64,000 nucleotides of DNA, from NCBI RefSeq assembly GCF_000507245.1, contig NC_023035.1:3701570-3765569 (forward strand), given 5' to 3'. The notes beneath the pieces were generated by a model, which did no database searches, had not been told where the DNA came from, and was given only the letters and a program-made list of their open reading frames with translations. The translations under genes were made by a program, and so were the position numbers. The stretch is from Salinispira pacifica (GTDB lineage: Bacteria > Spirochaetota > Spirochaetia > DSM-27196 > Salinispiraceae). Below, one piece after another: positions 1 through 7,334 of this stretch (positions within the stretch are counted from its first letter, which is position 1; every line of letters begins with the position of its first letter).

Positions 1-571
1 CGGCCATCAAAAAAAAGATTGCGGGAACCAGCACTCCGCCCTTCCAACCTGTTTCGGCCTGGTTTTCTCTTCCCCTGCGGGACCTGCCGATCCGCAACAG
101 CAGAACGGTAAGCAGGATTCCCAGAAGGAACAGGACCGTCCCCACAACAGCCCATGAGAGCAAACTCAGCATATCGCCATCCATGGCCGGTTCACCCAGC
201 AGCATGGAAAACAGCCCCGGAATGAGAACTGCATCGTGGATTACAGAAAAATCCTCCCGGTAAAAAAGGGTGAAAAACCACTGCCCGCTGCTGTTCAGAA
301 TACTGAGACCGTAGCCCGCTGCAGCCGATATCGTCAGGATATAGCGAAGCAGCCGCCTTCCCGGAGTACCGGACCCGGTCCGGGATACGGCAATGGTACA
401 GGCAAAAGCCATAAGCAGGGGCCCCGAAGGGATCAGGATGCGCCATGAAGGGGAAGGTGATCCCACAGCAAGGTAGTGGGCGGAGAGAAGGAGATGGAGA
501 ACCAGCATTGCTGCAGTAACCCGCAGTATTCTGAAATTCGCCGGGGATCTCTCAGGATATTTTTCGTGCAT
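1..571 (-). CDS. Polytopic membrane protein, N-terminal part (runs off the window)
   Basis: An uninterrupted reading frame of about 190 codons starts with ATG at 571 and is still open at base 1. It overlaps the 3' end of the upstream CDP-alcohol transferase/FkbM gene by 20 bases, so the two are co-transcribed. The translation begins MHEKYPERSPANFRIL and then alternates hydrophobic stretches (about residues 15-38, 45-62, 75-92, 118-128 and 135-160) with short polar loops. This layout fits the N-terminal membrane half of an LTA-synthase/alkaline-phosphatase-like sulfatase-superfamily protein, but the catalytic half lies outside the window, so the family is a guess. Its position makes it a member of the GTP-derived metabolite cluster, perhaps acting on a phosphodiester-linked product at the membrane. 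Confidence 0.7.
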   Translation of the reverse strand, partial: MHEKYPERSPANFRILRVTAAMLVLHLLLSAHYLAVGSPSPSWRILIPSGPLLMAFACTIAVSRTGSGTPGRRLLRYILTISAAAGYGLSILNSSGQWFFTLFYREDFSVIHDAVLIPGLFSMLLGEPAMDGDMLSLLSWAVVGTVLFLLGILLTVLLLRIGRSRRGRENQAETGWKGGVLVPAIFFLMA

Positions 572-2093
572 ACACATCTCCGCTGCTGGATTTTCCGTAC
601 TCTTCAAGAAATGTTTTGATCTGCCGGTAATCAGCCCAGCGGGGGAATACCATCCGCATGGATTCGCCGGGGGAAAAATTGAACTCGTATCTCCCTGCAG
701 CCTCTATTTTATTGAGACATTCCAGGCCCAGGGCTTTTTCGCTCACCAGGAATTCAAAACTCAAAGCCCGTACCGCCGTATTCAGGCCCTGAAGAACCTG
801 AAGTTCATGTCCTTCAACATCAATTTTTATAAAATCCGGAGTACCGTAGAGCCTGATCATTTCCTCAAGGGTTGAAACCTGAATTACCCCGCATTTTTCC
901 CAGCCCACACCTTTGAAGAGGGAATCCTTCGTCCGATTTTCCACCCATGTACCGTCCAGGGAGGTAAGAGTCGGATGTGCCCTGGACACAAACAGGGGCG
1001 CACTGCCGGGGTTTTTCCCCACTGCAGAAAAATGCAGTTGAACTCCCCGATCCTCCCCATACCAGTGCTCAAGAAGCGCCCTGCAGGAGGGCTGGGGTTC
1101 AAAGGCATGCACCGATGCCCCCAGAGTCCGGAATACCGGGATCCGGTTGCCGATATGAGCTCCCACGTCAAAAACCATTCCTCCCTCAGGTACAAGACGG
1201 CGATACAGCCGCTTCATGCGCACAAATCTGAGCGGGGCAATTATCAGGGGAAACGTGTAATACACAAGAACCGATTTCAGCAGGCCTCTCCGATGTCCCG
1301 GGGGAATAAGCAGCAACGCTTCCCGGCCCCTGAAAAATGTCTCAATGCTGAAACTGAGGAGAATCAACAGAGTGGAAGCAGGCAGCAATGCCTGAGCAAA
1401 GGGGGCAAACCACCGGGCACTCAGCAGTTCGAAAATCCACAGGGATGCAATGGTGAACTGAAGTATGGCGGCGCTTATTTTGGATCCTATGCGATACCAC
1501 CCGGGGAAACGGGGTTCTACCGGCATAATCACAAACAATAATGAGAAGCTGTGCCGGGCCAGAACCGGAAGCAGCAACAGTGAATAATCACCTTTGATCA
1601 GTGTAAGCGAGAGCCCGCTGAGGGCAATGGCTATGGCATCCGACTCTGCATCCAGCCATGAACCGAACGTTCCTTCACCGTTTCCGTAATTTACCGCCTC
1701 CCGCCGGGCAAGAAGGCCGTCCAGAAAATCAGCAGCGAAGCCCAGGGCAATCAGGATGGATGCACCCCAGGCCCGGACACTGCCGCTGTTTCCGGGGAAA
1801 CCGGCTTGCAGTATCAGTGCACCCCACGCCGTCCCAATAAGGAGTATTCCCGGACGAAGCAAGGTCACCACATTTGCCGGCCTTTGCAGCAATCTCTTCC
1901 AGGATATTTTTTCAGCCGCGGCGAATATACCGGCGCCGGGAAGAAGCAGAAGATAAAAAAACAGGGGCATCCCCAATACGGATCCAATCCGTACACTCTG
2001 GCTCTCTGTCTGCATCAACACAAAGGCCGCCCCGAGAAGGAGCAGAGATACCAATGCAAGCCACCGAATACTGCCGGGATTTTTCATATACAT
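552..2093 (-). CDS. CDP-alcohol phosphatidyltransferase / FkbM methyltransferase fusion
   Basis: This 513-residue protein joins two families. Residues about 1-265 are a multi-spanning CDP-alcohol phosphatidyltransferase. The full signature is present: D122-x2-D125-G126-x2-A129-R130, then G144-x3-D148-x3-D152. The enzyme class transfers a phospho-head group from a CDP-alcohol to an acceptor alcohol within the membrane. Residues about 300-480 are a cytosolic FkbM-type SAM-dependent methyltransferase with the glycine motif VFDVGAHIGN (307-316), an acidic FEP at 331-333 and the conserved KIDVEGHE (423-430). Neither half looks broken. The fusion suggests that the transferred head group or its acceptor is O-methylated by the same protein. 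The gene is transcribed with the partial membrane gene downstream and diverges from the methyltransferase at 2208. The substrate is unknown. Confidence 0.85.
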   Translation of the reverse strand: MYMKNPGSIRWLALVSLLLLGAAFVLMQTESQSVRIGSVLGMPLFFYLLLLPGAGIFAAAEKISWKRLLQRPANVVTLLRPGILLIGTAWGALILQAGFPGNSGSVRAWGASILIALGFAADFLDGLLARREAVNYGNGEGTFGSWLDAESDAIAIALSGLSLTLIKGDYSLLLLPVLARHSFSLLFVIMPVEPRFPGWYRIGSKISAAILQFTIASLWIFELLSARWFAPFAQALLPASTLLILLSFSIETFFRGREALLLIPPGHRRGLLKSVLVYYTFPLIIAPLRFVRMKRLYRRLVPEGGMVFDVGAHIGNRIPVFRTLGASVHAFEPQPSCRALLEHWYGEDRGVQLHFSAVGKNPGSAPLFVSRAHPTLTSLDGTWVENRTKDSLFKGVGWEKCGVIQVSTLEEMIRLYGTPDFIKIDVEGHELQVLQGLNTAVRALSFEFLVSEKALGLECLNKIEAAGRYEFNFSPGESMRMVFPRWADYRQIKTFLEEYGKSSSGDVYARKIS

Positions 2094-2195
2094 GATCCGG
2101 TAAATATATGCAGGGGATATTCCCCCCGTCCACTGGAATTATCTGCCCAGTGCCGGGGTGATATTTTCCTGTTCCCCGCCCCGGCTTTTCATTAC

Positions 2196-2201
2196 TATAA
2201 G
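2196..2201 (+). promoter_or_regulatory. Candidate -10 (TATAAG) placed for a leaderless methyltransferase mRNA
   Basis: TATAAG ends exactly six bases before the ATG at 2208 and no Shine-Dalgarno sequence lies between them. This fits transcription starting at or next to the A of the start codon. The -35 region is weak. The same six-base spacing recurs at four other starts in the window. Confidence 0.35.
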
Positions 2202-2207
2202 CAGTAT

Positions 2208-3134
2208 ATGAATGCAGAAGAACGCCGGCAAATCAGTCTGCCCGATTCTCACAGTCCCGCATTTACCGATACGGTGGCGGAGTATTACAATTTCAACACC
2301 CCCCGGTTCCTGGCTGGGAAGAAGCGCAGGATCCAGGGCAGTATCCACAGAAAACTGTTCCCGCCGGGGATTCGAAGCACAACACTTGCTGAAAACTTCA
2401 GTAACCGGCTGATTCTAGATGATCTGGTTTCTGCGCAGCCCCGCAGAGTTCTGGATCTGGGCTGCGGAATCGGAGGAAGCATCCGCTATCTGCAGGTGCA
2501 TTATCCTGCAGAATATACGGGAATTACCCTCAGCCCGGTACAAAGCCGTATGGCCCGTGAGCTGGGAACCGACGTGCAGACTGCCGATTTCCTGGACGAA
2601 AGCTGGTACGATTCCCGCTCACCTTTTGATTATATGTATGCCATAGAAAGCATTCAGCATAATCCCGACCATGGGAAACTGGCGGAAAATCTTGCATCAT
2701 ACTCTGCACCGGGTTCCACTCTGGCAATAATCGATGACTTCCTGGTGGGATCCCGGACCAGCCATGGATCGGAGCATGAGCATGGTTCGAATGGTGACCA
2801 CGTGTCGGATAATGGGAATGATGAACTCATCCGGCAGTTCACAAAGCATTGGTATGCCGGCGGATTTACCTATCTTGAAGATTATATCAGTCTGATGAAA
2901 CATGCGGGGTTCATCTGTGTTGAGATACAAGATCTCAGTTCATATATGAAGGCTCACCGTGCACGAACCGCTGCGGCGGCAGCCCTGGTTGCCCTCCTCC
3001 GTCTCCGGAAGACTCAGACTCCCTGGACAGATAATCTCATCGGCGGTACGGCATTGAAGCGTCTTCAGAACAGGGGTGTTTCCGGATATTTCTTCCTCCG
3101 GTTCAGGAAACAGGAGCAGGAGCAGCATCAATGA
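2208..3134 (+). CDS. Class I SAM-dependent methyltransferase
   Basis: A 308-residue protein with a Rossmann methyltransferase core. Motif I is VLDLGCGIGG at residues 81-90, followed by an ESIQH-type segment where UbiE/cyclopropane-synthase-like enzymes hold the catalytic region. The reading frame is open upstream to 1806, but that extension is antisense to the CDP-alcohol transferase gene, so the ATG at 2208 is chosen. It has no Shine-Dalgarno and may be leaderless. The stop codon overlaps the next start by four bases (ATGA), so it is translationally coupled to the RibD/MDR fusion. A His/Glu-rich insert (about residues 183-210, His-Gly-Ser-Glu repeats) is unusual. By context it probably methylates the GTP-derived product of the cluster; the substrate cannot be read from sequence. 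Confidence 0.85.
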   Translation: MNAEERRQISLPDSHSPAFTDTVAEYYNFNTPRFLAGKKRRIQGSIHRKLFPPGIRSTTLAENFSNRLILDDLVSAQPRRVLDLGCGIGGSIRYLQVHYPAEYTGITLSPVQSRMARELGTDVQTADFLDESWYDSRSPFDYMYAIESIQHNPDHGKLAENLASYSAPGSTLAIIDDFLVGSRTSHGSEHEHGSNGDHVSDNGNDELIRQFTKHWYAGGFTYLEDYISLMKHAGFICVEIQDLSSYMKAHRARTAAAAALVALLRLRKTQTPWTDNLIGGTALKRLQNRGVSGYFFLRFRKQEQEQHQ

Positions 3135-4942
3135 AATCTCAATCGATATATCCGCAAATTACCATCAGTTTTGCCCAGACCCTGGATGGCCGCATTGCAA
3201 CCTGTAACGGCATCTCAAGATATATCAGTGATGAAGCCAGCCTTGAAATGAACCAGGCGATGCGCCGGGAACATGACGGCATTCTGGTGGGAATCGGCAC
3301 CGTTCTGAAAGATAACCCCCTGCTGACCTGCAGGCTGGACGGCTGCACAGACCCTACCCGGGTAATTGTGGATTCCCGGCTTCGATTACCCGCCGATTCA
3401 CAGCTGGTTCAAACCGCAGGCAGCGTAAACACCCTCGTGTACTGCAGTACGGAGCATCTGAAGGGTCAGCATCAACAGGCCGAATTTCTCCGAAATGCCG
3501 GCATTGAACTGATCCCCCTCTCCCCGGAAACCGCCGGCGAACATTTCAGACACGCCCCCGGGCTGGACCTGGATCAGCTTCTCCGGGACCTGAAGAACCG
3601 GGGAATCACCCGACTCATGGTGGAAGGGGGCTCAGGAATTATAACATCTCTCATCCGTCTCGGCCTCTGGCACCGGTTGACGGTGGTGTCGGTGGGAAAA
3701 ATCATGGGCTCGGGAATTGAGGCCGTGGGAGACCTGGGAATCCGGGATCTCAAAAAGCTGCTGCGTCCCGAAATTGAAGATATCCGGATTACCGGCCGGG
3801 AAGCCGTCTGGTACATGAAGAATCCTGCTCCTCCGGAGCAGAAAGGTTCGGTTCCAGCCGGTCCTTCGAATTCTGCCGCAGCTGATGAATCTGCCTCCGC
3901 TGATAATGCAAAACTCACTCCGGGTTCTCAACAGCAGGTAAAAAAACCGGCGCCTTTCCCCCGGGCAGGGAGCCCTGTGCGAATGGTGTACTTCACCGGC
4001 ATCGCCCGGGTGGAGCTTCGAAAGGAGAAATTACGCCGGCCGAAAAACGGAGAAGTGGTGGTGCAGTCCCTGGCCGGCGCCATTAGCCCGGGAACAGAGC
4101 GGAATTTCTATCTGGGACGATTTCAGCGTGGTGCGGCGGCGAACCCCGACATGGATTTTACCGACGAAGTTCTGGATTACCCGTTCAGCTACGGTTATAT
4201 CAATGTTGTGCAGGATGAAGATGGCCGACGTTACTTTGCCTTTGCCCCCCATGGAGATTTCATGGTTATCTCCCGGGATGCACTCATTCCGCTCCCCCAT
4301 ACACTGACAACGGATCAGGCCCTGTTTATTCCCCATCTGGAGACTGCACTCTCAATCATCCATGACAGCGGAGTGCAGCCCGGAGACCGGGTTCTGATTA
4401 CAGGGGCCGGGGTGGTGGGCACCCTCTGCGCCCGGATTCTCAGATCCATTCCCGGAGTGGAACTTCACATCATTGATCCGGACCTGCGAAAAGAACGGTG
4501 GTTCCTGCCGGGAGAGTTCCAGGGAGATTTTCAGGGGATTTCTCAATCTGATATTTCCATAGAGGTGAGCGGAAATCCTTTGGCACTCAGCCCACTCATG
4601 GAACACACCGCATTTGAAGGCCGCATCATCGTGGCAAGCTGGTATGGTGACCGGGAGATATCTGTAAATCTGGGAAGGGATTTTCATAAGCGCAGACTTA
4701 AACTGATCAGCAGTCAGGTGAGCAGTATGGGCCGTCACATGGGATCAAACTGGAACAAGGACCGGAGAATGGAGAAAGTGATCAGGCTGCTTGAAGAAAT
4801 TCCCGTGGATGATGTAATTACCCATCGATTTCCTCTGGATAAGGCAGCGGAGGCATTTGCCCTACTGAAATCTGACGAGCTGCTGGGTCTCCCTCTGCTG
4901 ATTCCCGATTATCCTGACCGTCCCACCGCACCCGGTCTGTGA
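3131..4942 (+). CDS. RibD-type reductase domain fused to MDR-family dehydrogenase
   Basis: This 603-residue protein is a two-enzyme fusion. Residues about 8-230 are a RibD C-terminal (dihydrofolate-reductase-like) reductase, the NADPH enzyme that turns the ribosyl group of a pyrimidine from GTP opening into a ribityl group. The SFAQTLDGRIA start and the VEGGSGI segment (164-170) are typical. The zinc deaminase half of bacterial RibD is absent. Residues 232-280 form a Pro/Ala/Ser linker. Residues about 283-595 are a medium-chain dehydrogenase with Rossmann motif GAGVVG at 425-430 and no clear structural-zinc cysteine cluster. The start overlaps the methyltransferase stop (ATGA). The PTPS-like gene follows after 80 bases. 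The arrangement implies two successive reductions or oxidations of one intermediate made by the GTP cyclohydrolase II nearby. Confidence 0.88.
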   Translation: MKSQSIYPQITISFAQTLDGRIATCNGISRYISDEASLEMNQAMRREHDGILVGIGTVLKDNPLLTCRLDGCTDPTRVIVDSRLRLPADSQLVQTAGSVNTLVYCSTEHLKGQHQQAEFLRNAGIELIPLSPETAGEHFRHAPGLDLDQLLRDLKNRGITRLMVEGGSGIITSLIRLGLWHRLTVVSVGKIMGSGIEAVGDLGIRDLKKLLRPEIEDIRITGREAVWYMKNPAPPEQKGSVPAGPSNSAAADESASADNAKLTPGSQQQVKKPAPFPRAGSPVRMVYFTGIARVELRKEKLRRPKNGEVVVQSLAGAISPGTERNFYLGRFQRGAAANPDMDFTDEVLDYPFSYGYINVVQDEDGRRYFAFAPHGDFMVISRDALIPLPHTLTTDQALFIPHLETALSIIHDSGVQPGDRVLITGAGVVGTLCARILRSIPGVELHIIDPDLRKERWFLPGEFQGDFQGISQSDISIEVSGNPLALSPLMEHTAFEGRIIVASWYGDREISVNLGRDFHKRRLKLISSQVSSMGRHMGSNWNKDRRMEKVIRLLEEIPVDDVITHRFPLDKAAEAFALLKSDELLGLPLLIPDYPDRPTAPGL

Positions 4943-5022
4943 AGAAAGCGATGACAGGGGTAAGAAGCGGGGTACCCGCTGAAGACCCCCTTGAATGATA
5001 CGAATATGCTCTGGAGGTACAG

Positions 5023-5466
5023 ATGAAAGATCATACACATGGAATGCACGAAGAAACCAGGAGGTACCGGGTTGGCGTAAGGGGCAATTTCACCGCCATC
5101 CATGCCTTGGTGGGAGATGTTCCCGAGCATGAAAAAACACCCCATGAACATGAGTATCTTCTGGAATGGACGTTCACCCTGCAATCCCTGGATGAACGTG
5201 GATTTTCACTGGATATTGCATTGCTTGAGAGACTTCGGGATGCACTGATACATGAAATTCGGGGCGTTAACCTGAATGGTCTGCCCTATTTTTCCGGAGT
5301 GAACAGCAGCCTGGAGAACCTTTGCGGATTCTTCTTTCAGCGGCTGTCGCAAATGCTCAGGGAAGAGCTGGGCGATCCGGACCTGAAACGTATCGGGGAG
5401 ATGGAAATCCGGATTTGGGAGAATGATCAGGCCTGGGCCGGCCTGGCAGGGTCCGTCACCCCGTAG
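5023..5466 (+). CDS. 6-pyruvoyl-tetrahydropterin synthase / QueD-like protein
   Basis: A 147-residue PTPS-fold protein, the usual size for the family. The zinc-binding histidines are visible as H27 (FTAIH) and H41-x-H43 (HEHEY), and the C-terminal RIWEN segment matches the family's conserved glutamate strand. The catalytic cysteine of classical PTPS and QueD, which lies just before the second histidine pair, is replaced: this stretch reads EHEKTPHEHEY. The chemistry therefore probably differs from that of 6-carboxy-tetrahydropterin synthase. A strong Shine-Dalgarno (GGAGG, about six bases upstream) fixes the start. It belongs to the same transcription unit as the methyltransferase and RibD/MDR fusion and is convergent with the glycosyltransferase, only seven bases away. 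Confidence 0.85.
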   Translation: MKDHTHGMHEETRRYRVGVRGNFTAIHALVGDVPEHEKTPHEHEYLLEWTFTLQSLDERGFSLDIALLERLRDALIHEIRGVNLNGLPYFSGVNSSLENLCGFFFQRLSQMLREELGDPDLKRIGEMEIRIWENDQAWAGLAGSVTP

Positions 5467-5473
5467 CAGCTGT

Positions 5474-6547
5474 TCATCCGTTTCCCGACTTTTCGGATGG
5501 TTCGGCACGGGAGGCAGCAAGCATTTCCATATCCTCCGCCACAGTACGAAAGGTTTCATTCCAGCCAGGATGGTTCCGCCAGGTTTCCCTGGCATTCAGC
5601 TGAAATTCTCCCAGAACCGCCGGATTGTTTTTCAGCGTTCCGATTATGCGGTGAAGTTCCCGGGGACGGGACGGATGAATGAGAAAACCGTTTTCTCCGT
5701 TGCGGATAATATCTCCTGCTCCACCCTTCCTCCCTGCCACGGGAACCACTCCATACCCCATGGCTTCAAGATACACAATGCCAAATCCCTCATGGGATGA
5801 TGGAACCACCAGCATGTGAGCCGATTGAAGAAGCTGCCGTTTCTGTTCATCTTCTACATATCCGTGAAAGTGTACCAGTTCTCCCAGCCCCCCTTTCAGC
5901 ACCCGGTGTTGCATCTTTTTTGAATATTCCGGGTCGGCATCCAGCCTTCCGCCCACATGAAGCTCCAGGTTTGCCGGTGAATATTTTTCCATATATCGTA
6001 AAATGTGATGAAGCCCCTTCCGGGGAATCACGTTCCCCAAAAAAAGCAGTCTGAACCTCTCTGACCCATGAGAAGTCTGCTCCCGGGCTCCCTCTGAAAG
6101 GCCTGATTCCGAATCCCTTCCGGGCATTGCCAGCCCCAGAGCCCCCCGGTACGGAGTAAGTCGGCGAACCGAATCGGCGGTGTTCCTGGAATTAACGATT
6201 ACATAATCCGGGAACCGGAAAAACTGCCGTTCATACAACAGATGTCTCAAGCGGTCCGGTACGGGCAAATCCTCTTCGGCTGCCAGATGATGCACCATGG
6301 CCACCTTCACCCCGGAGGCGGGAAGCCGATTCCACTGCTGCTCATGCCGAAAATCCGGATGACACAGCTCATCCACAATACAGAGCCCGGCCTCAGGAGC
6401 AGACTGCTCAGAAAGTTCCCCGGGCGTACAAACTCTGATGGTATGGCCCCGTTGCGTCAGATATTCGGCGAGCCTGCGATCATAAAGGTATCCGCCGGAA
6501 ACAATGTCGAGATTCCCGTACACCACAAAAAGTATTTCCACATTCAC
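5474..6547 (-). CDS. GT4-family glycosyltransferase
   Basis: A 357-residue GT-B fold glycosyltransferase of family 4. The N-terminal half shows the VSGGY acceptor-side glycine loop (16-20). The C-terminal half shows GNVIPRKGLH (171-180) and the nucleotide-sugar motif E253-x7-E261 (EGFGIVYLE). There is no signal peptide or membrane span. The annotated start is a GTG at 6547. A GTG two codons later (6541) sits exactly six bases after TATAGT, which would make a leaderless start; the true start is one of these. It diverges from the GTP cyclohydrolase II gene across 130 bases that hold three phased repeats, so the two are likely co-regulated. It presumably glycosylates an intermediate of the cluster. 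Confidence 0.85.
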   Translation of the reverse strand: MNVEILFVVYGNLDIVSGGYLYDRRLAEYLTQRGHTIRVCTPGELSEQSAPEAGLCIVDELCHPDFRHEQQWNRLPASGVKVAMVHHLAAEEDLPVPDRLRHLLYERQFFRFPDYVIVNSRNTADSVRRLTPYRGALGLAMPGRDSESGLSEGAREQTSHGSERFRLLFLGNVIPRKGLHHILRYMEKYSPANLELHVGGRLDADPEYSKKMQHRVLKGGLGELVHFHGYVEDEQKRQLLQSAHMLVVPSSHEGFGIVYLEAMGYGVVPVAGRKGGAGDIIRNGENGFLIHPSRPRELHRIIGTLKNNPAVLGEFQLNARETWRNHPGWNETFRTVAEDMEMLAASRAEPSEKSGNG

Positions 6548-6553
6548 ACTATA
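6548..6553 (-). promoter_or_regulatory. Candidate -10 (TATAGT) for the glycosyltransferase
   Basis: TATAGT on the minus strand lies six bases before the GTG at 6541, with no Shine-Dalgarno in between. The -35 is not clear. Confidence 0.35.
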
Positions 6554-6590
6554 TCAGCTGGGACGGTTCTACGTCCTGTTTTTCTTGCTT

Positions 6591-6635
6591 GTAGGTTTAT
6601 ATGTATGTAGCTTTATATGGTTGCAGCTTTATATG
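6591..6635 (+). repeat. Three phased 13-bp direct repeats upstream of GTP cyclohydrolase II
   Basis: The motif GYAGSTTTATATG occurs three times, starting at 6591, 6607 and 6623, a strict 16-base period. The copies differ only at the second and fifth bases. They sit in the intergenic region between the divergent glycosyltransferase and cyclohydrolase II genes, just upstream of the latter. Iterated, evenly spaced direct repeats of this kind usually bind a regulator cooperatively. The TTTATAT cores could also serve as overlapping -10 elements. No regulator gene is visible in the cluster. Confidence 0.6.
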
Positions 6636-6677
6636 AATGCCAGGCCCCGCCGGCATTGGTGTTTTAGAGGAGATATT

Positions 6678-7313
6678 ATGCAGCCCACAGCTAAGATTTC
6701 TTTAATTGATTCGGCACAGCTGCCCAGCCGTTTCGGAGATTTCCGGATATACGGATTTCTTGAACACGGCAACGGGAAGGAGCACACCGCCATTGTACGG
6801 GGCGATATAAAGGGATTCGGCGACATCCCTACCCGGGTGCATTCCGAATGCCATACGGGCGATGTGCTGGGTTCCCTGCGCTGCGACTGCCGTGACCAGC
6901 TTGAGGCCGCCCTGGCTTATATCGGGAAACAGGAGCGGGGGCTGGTTATCTACCTGAAACAGGAAGGCAGGGATATCGGCCTGTTAAACAAGATCAAAGC
7001 CTATCATCTTCAGGATCAGGGTCTGGATACGGTGGATGCCAACACTCATCTGGGACTTCCGGTGGATGGAAGAAGCTACGATATTGCGGCAGAAATTCTC
7101 CGCCTCCTGGAAGTGGAAAGCATCCAGCTCATGAGCAACAATCCCCTGAAATTCAAGGGGCTGGAAGAGGAAGGGGTCACCATTACCCGGAGAATCCCCA
7201 TTGTGATCAAGGCGGTTGAGCAAAACCGCGGATACCTCAGTACCAAGCAGATCCGTATGGGGCATATATTCTCGGAAAACGACTCTATTCAGCACATCCA
7301 GATACAGGCCTGA
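6678..7313 (+). CDS. ribA: GTP cyclohydrolase II (stand-alone RibA type)
   Basis: A 211-residue enzyme that opens GTP to 2,5-diamino-6-(5-phospho-ribosylamino)-pyrimidin-4-one, formate and pyrophosphate. The zinc site is C58-x10-C69-x-C71 in the HSECHTG...RCDC segment. The GTP-site motif reads YLKQEGRDIGL (92-102), with Asp where most family members have Gly. The C-terminal STKQIRMGH is conserved. No DHBP synthase domain is attached. The ATG at 6678 has an AGGAGA Shine-Dalgarno six to seven bases upstream, so the longer in-frame extension from 6504, which would be hydrophobic, is not used. No other riboflavin genes are adjacent; instead it stands with a RibD reductase, a PTPS-like protein, methyltransferases and a glycosyltransferase. 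It is therefore probably the entry enzyme of a special pathway rather than a housekeeping riboflavin gene. Confidence 0.92.
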   Translation: MQPTAKISLIDSAQLPSRFGDFRIYGFLEHGNGKEHTAIVRGDIKGFGDIPTRVHSECHTGDVLGSLRCDCRDQLEAALAYIGKQERGLVIYLKQEGRDIGLLNKIKAYHLQDQGLDTVDANTHLGLPVDGRSYDIAAEILRLLEVESIQLMSNNPLKFKGLEEEGVTITRRIPIVIKAVEQNRGYLSTKQIRMGHIFSENDSIQHIQIQA

Positions 7314-7334
7314 AGTTCCTTCCCCAACACCTGA

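Noticed and set aside
975-1541. 188-codon open frame on the plus strand
   Set aside because: It is antisense to the FkbM fusion and its translation is rich in Pro, Gly and His with no recognisable domain.
1806-2207. Upstream extension of the methyltransferase frame (134 codons)
   Set aside because: It is antisense to the CDP-alcohol transferase/FkbM gene, has no methyltransferase features and lacks a start site; the core protein begins at 2208.
6504-6677. N-terminal hydrophobic extension of GTP cyclohydrolase II
   Set aside because: The strong AGGAGA site at 6667-6672 points to the ATG at 6678; the extension runs through the phased repeats and is not found in GCH II proteins.
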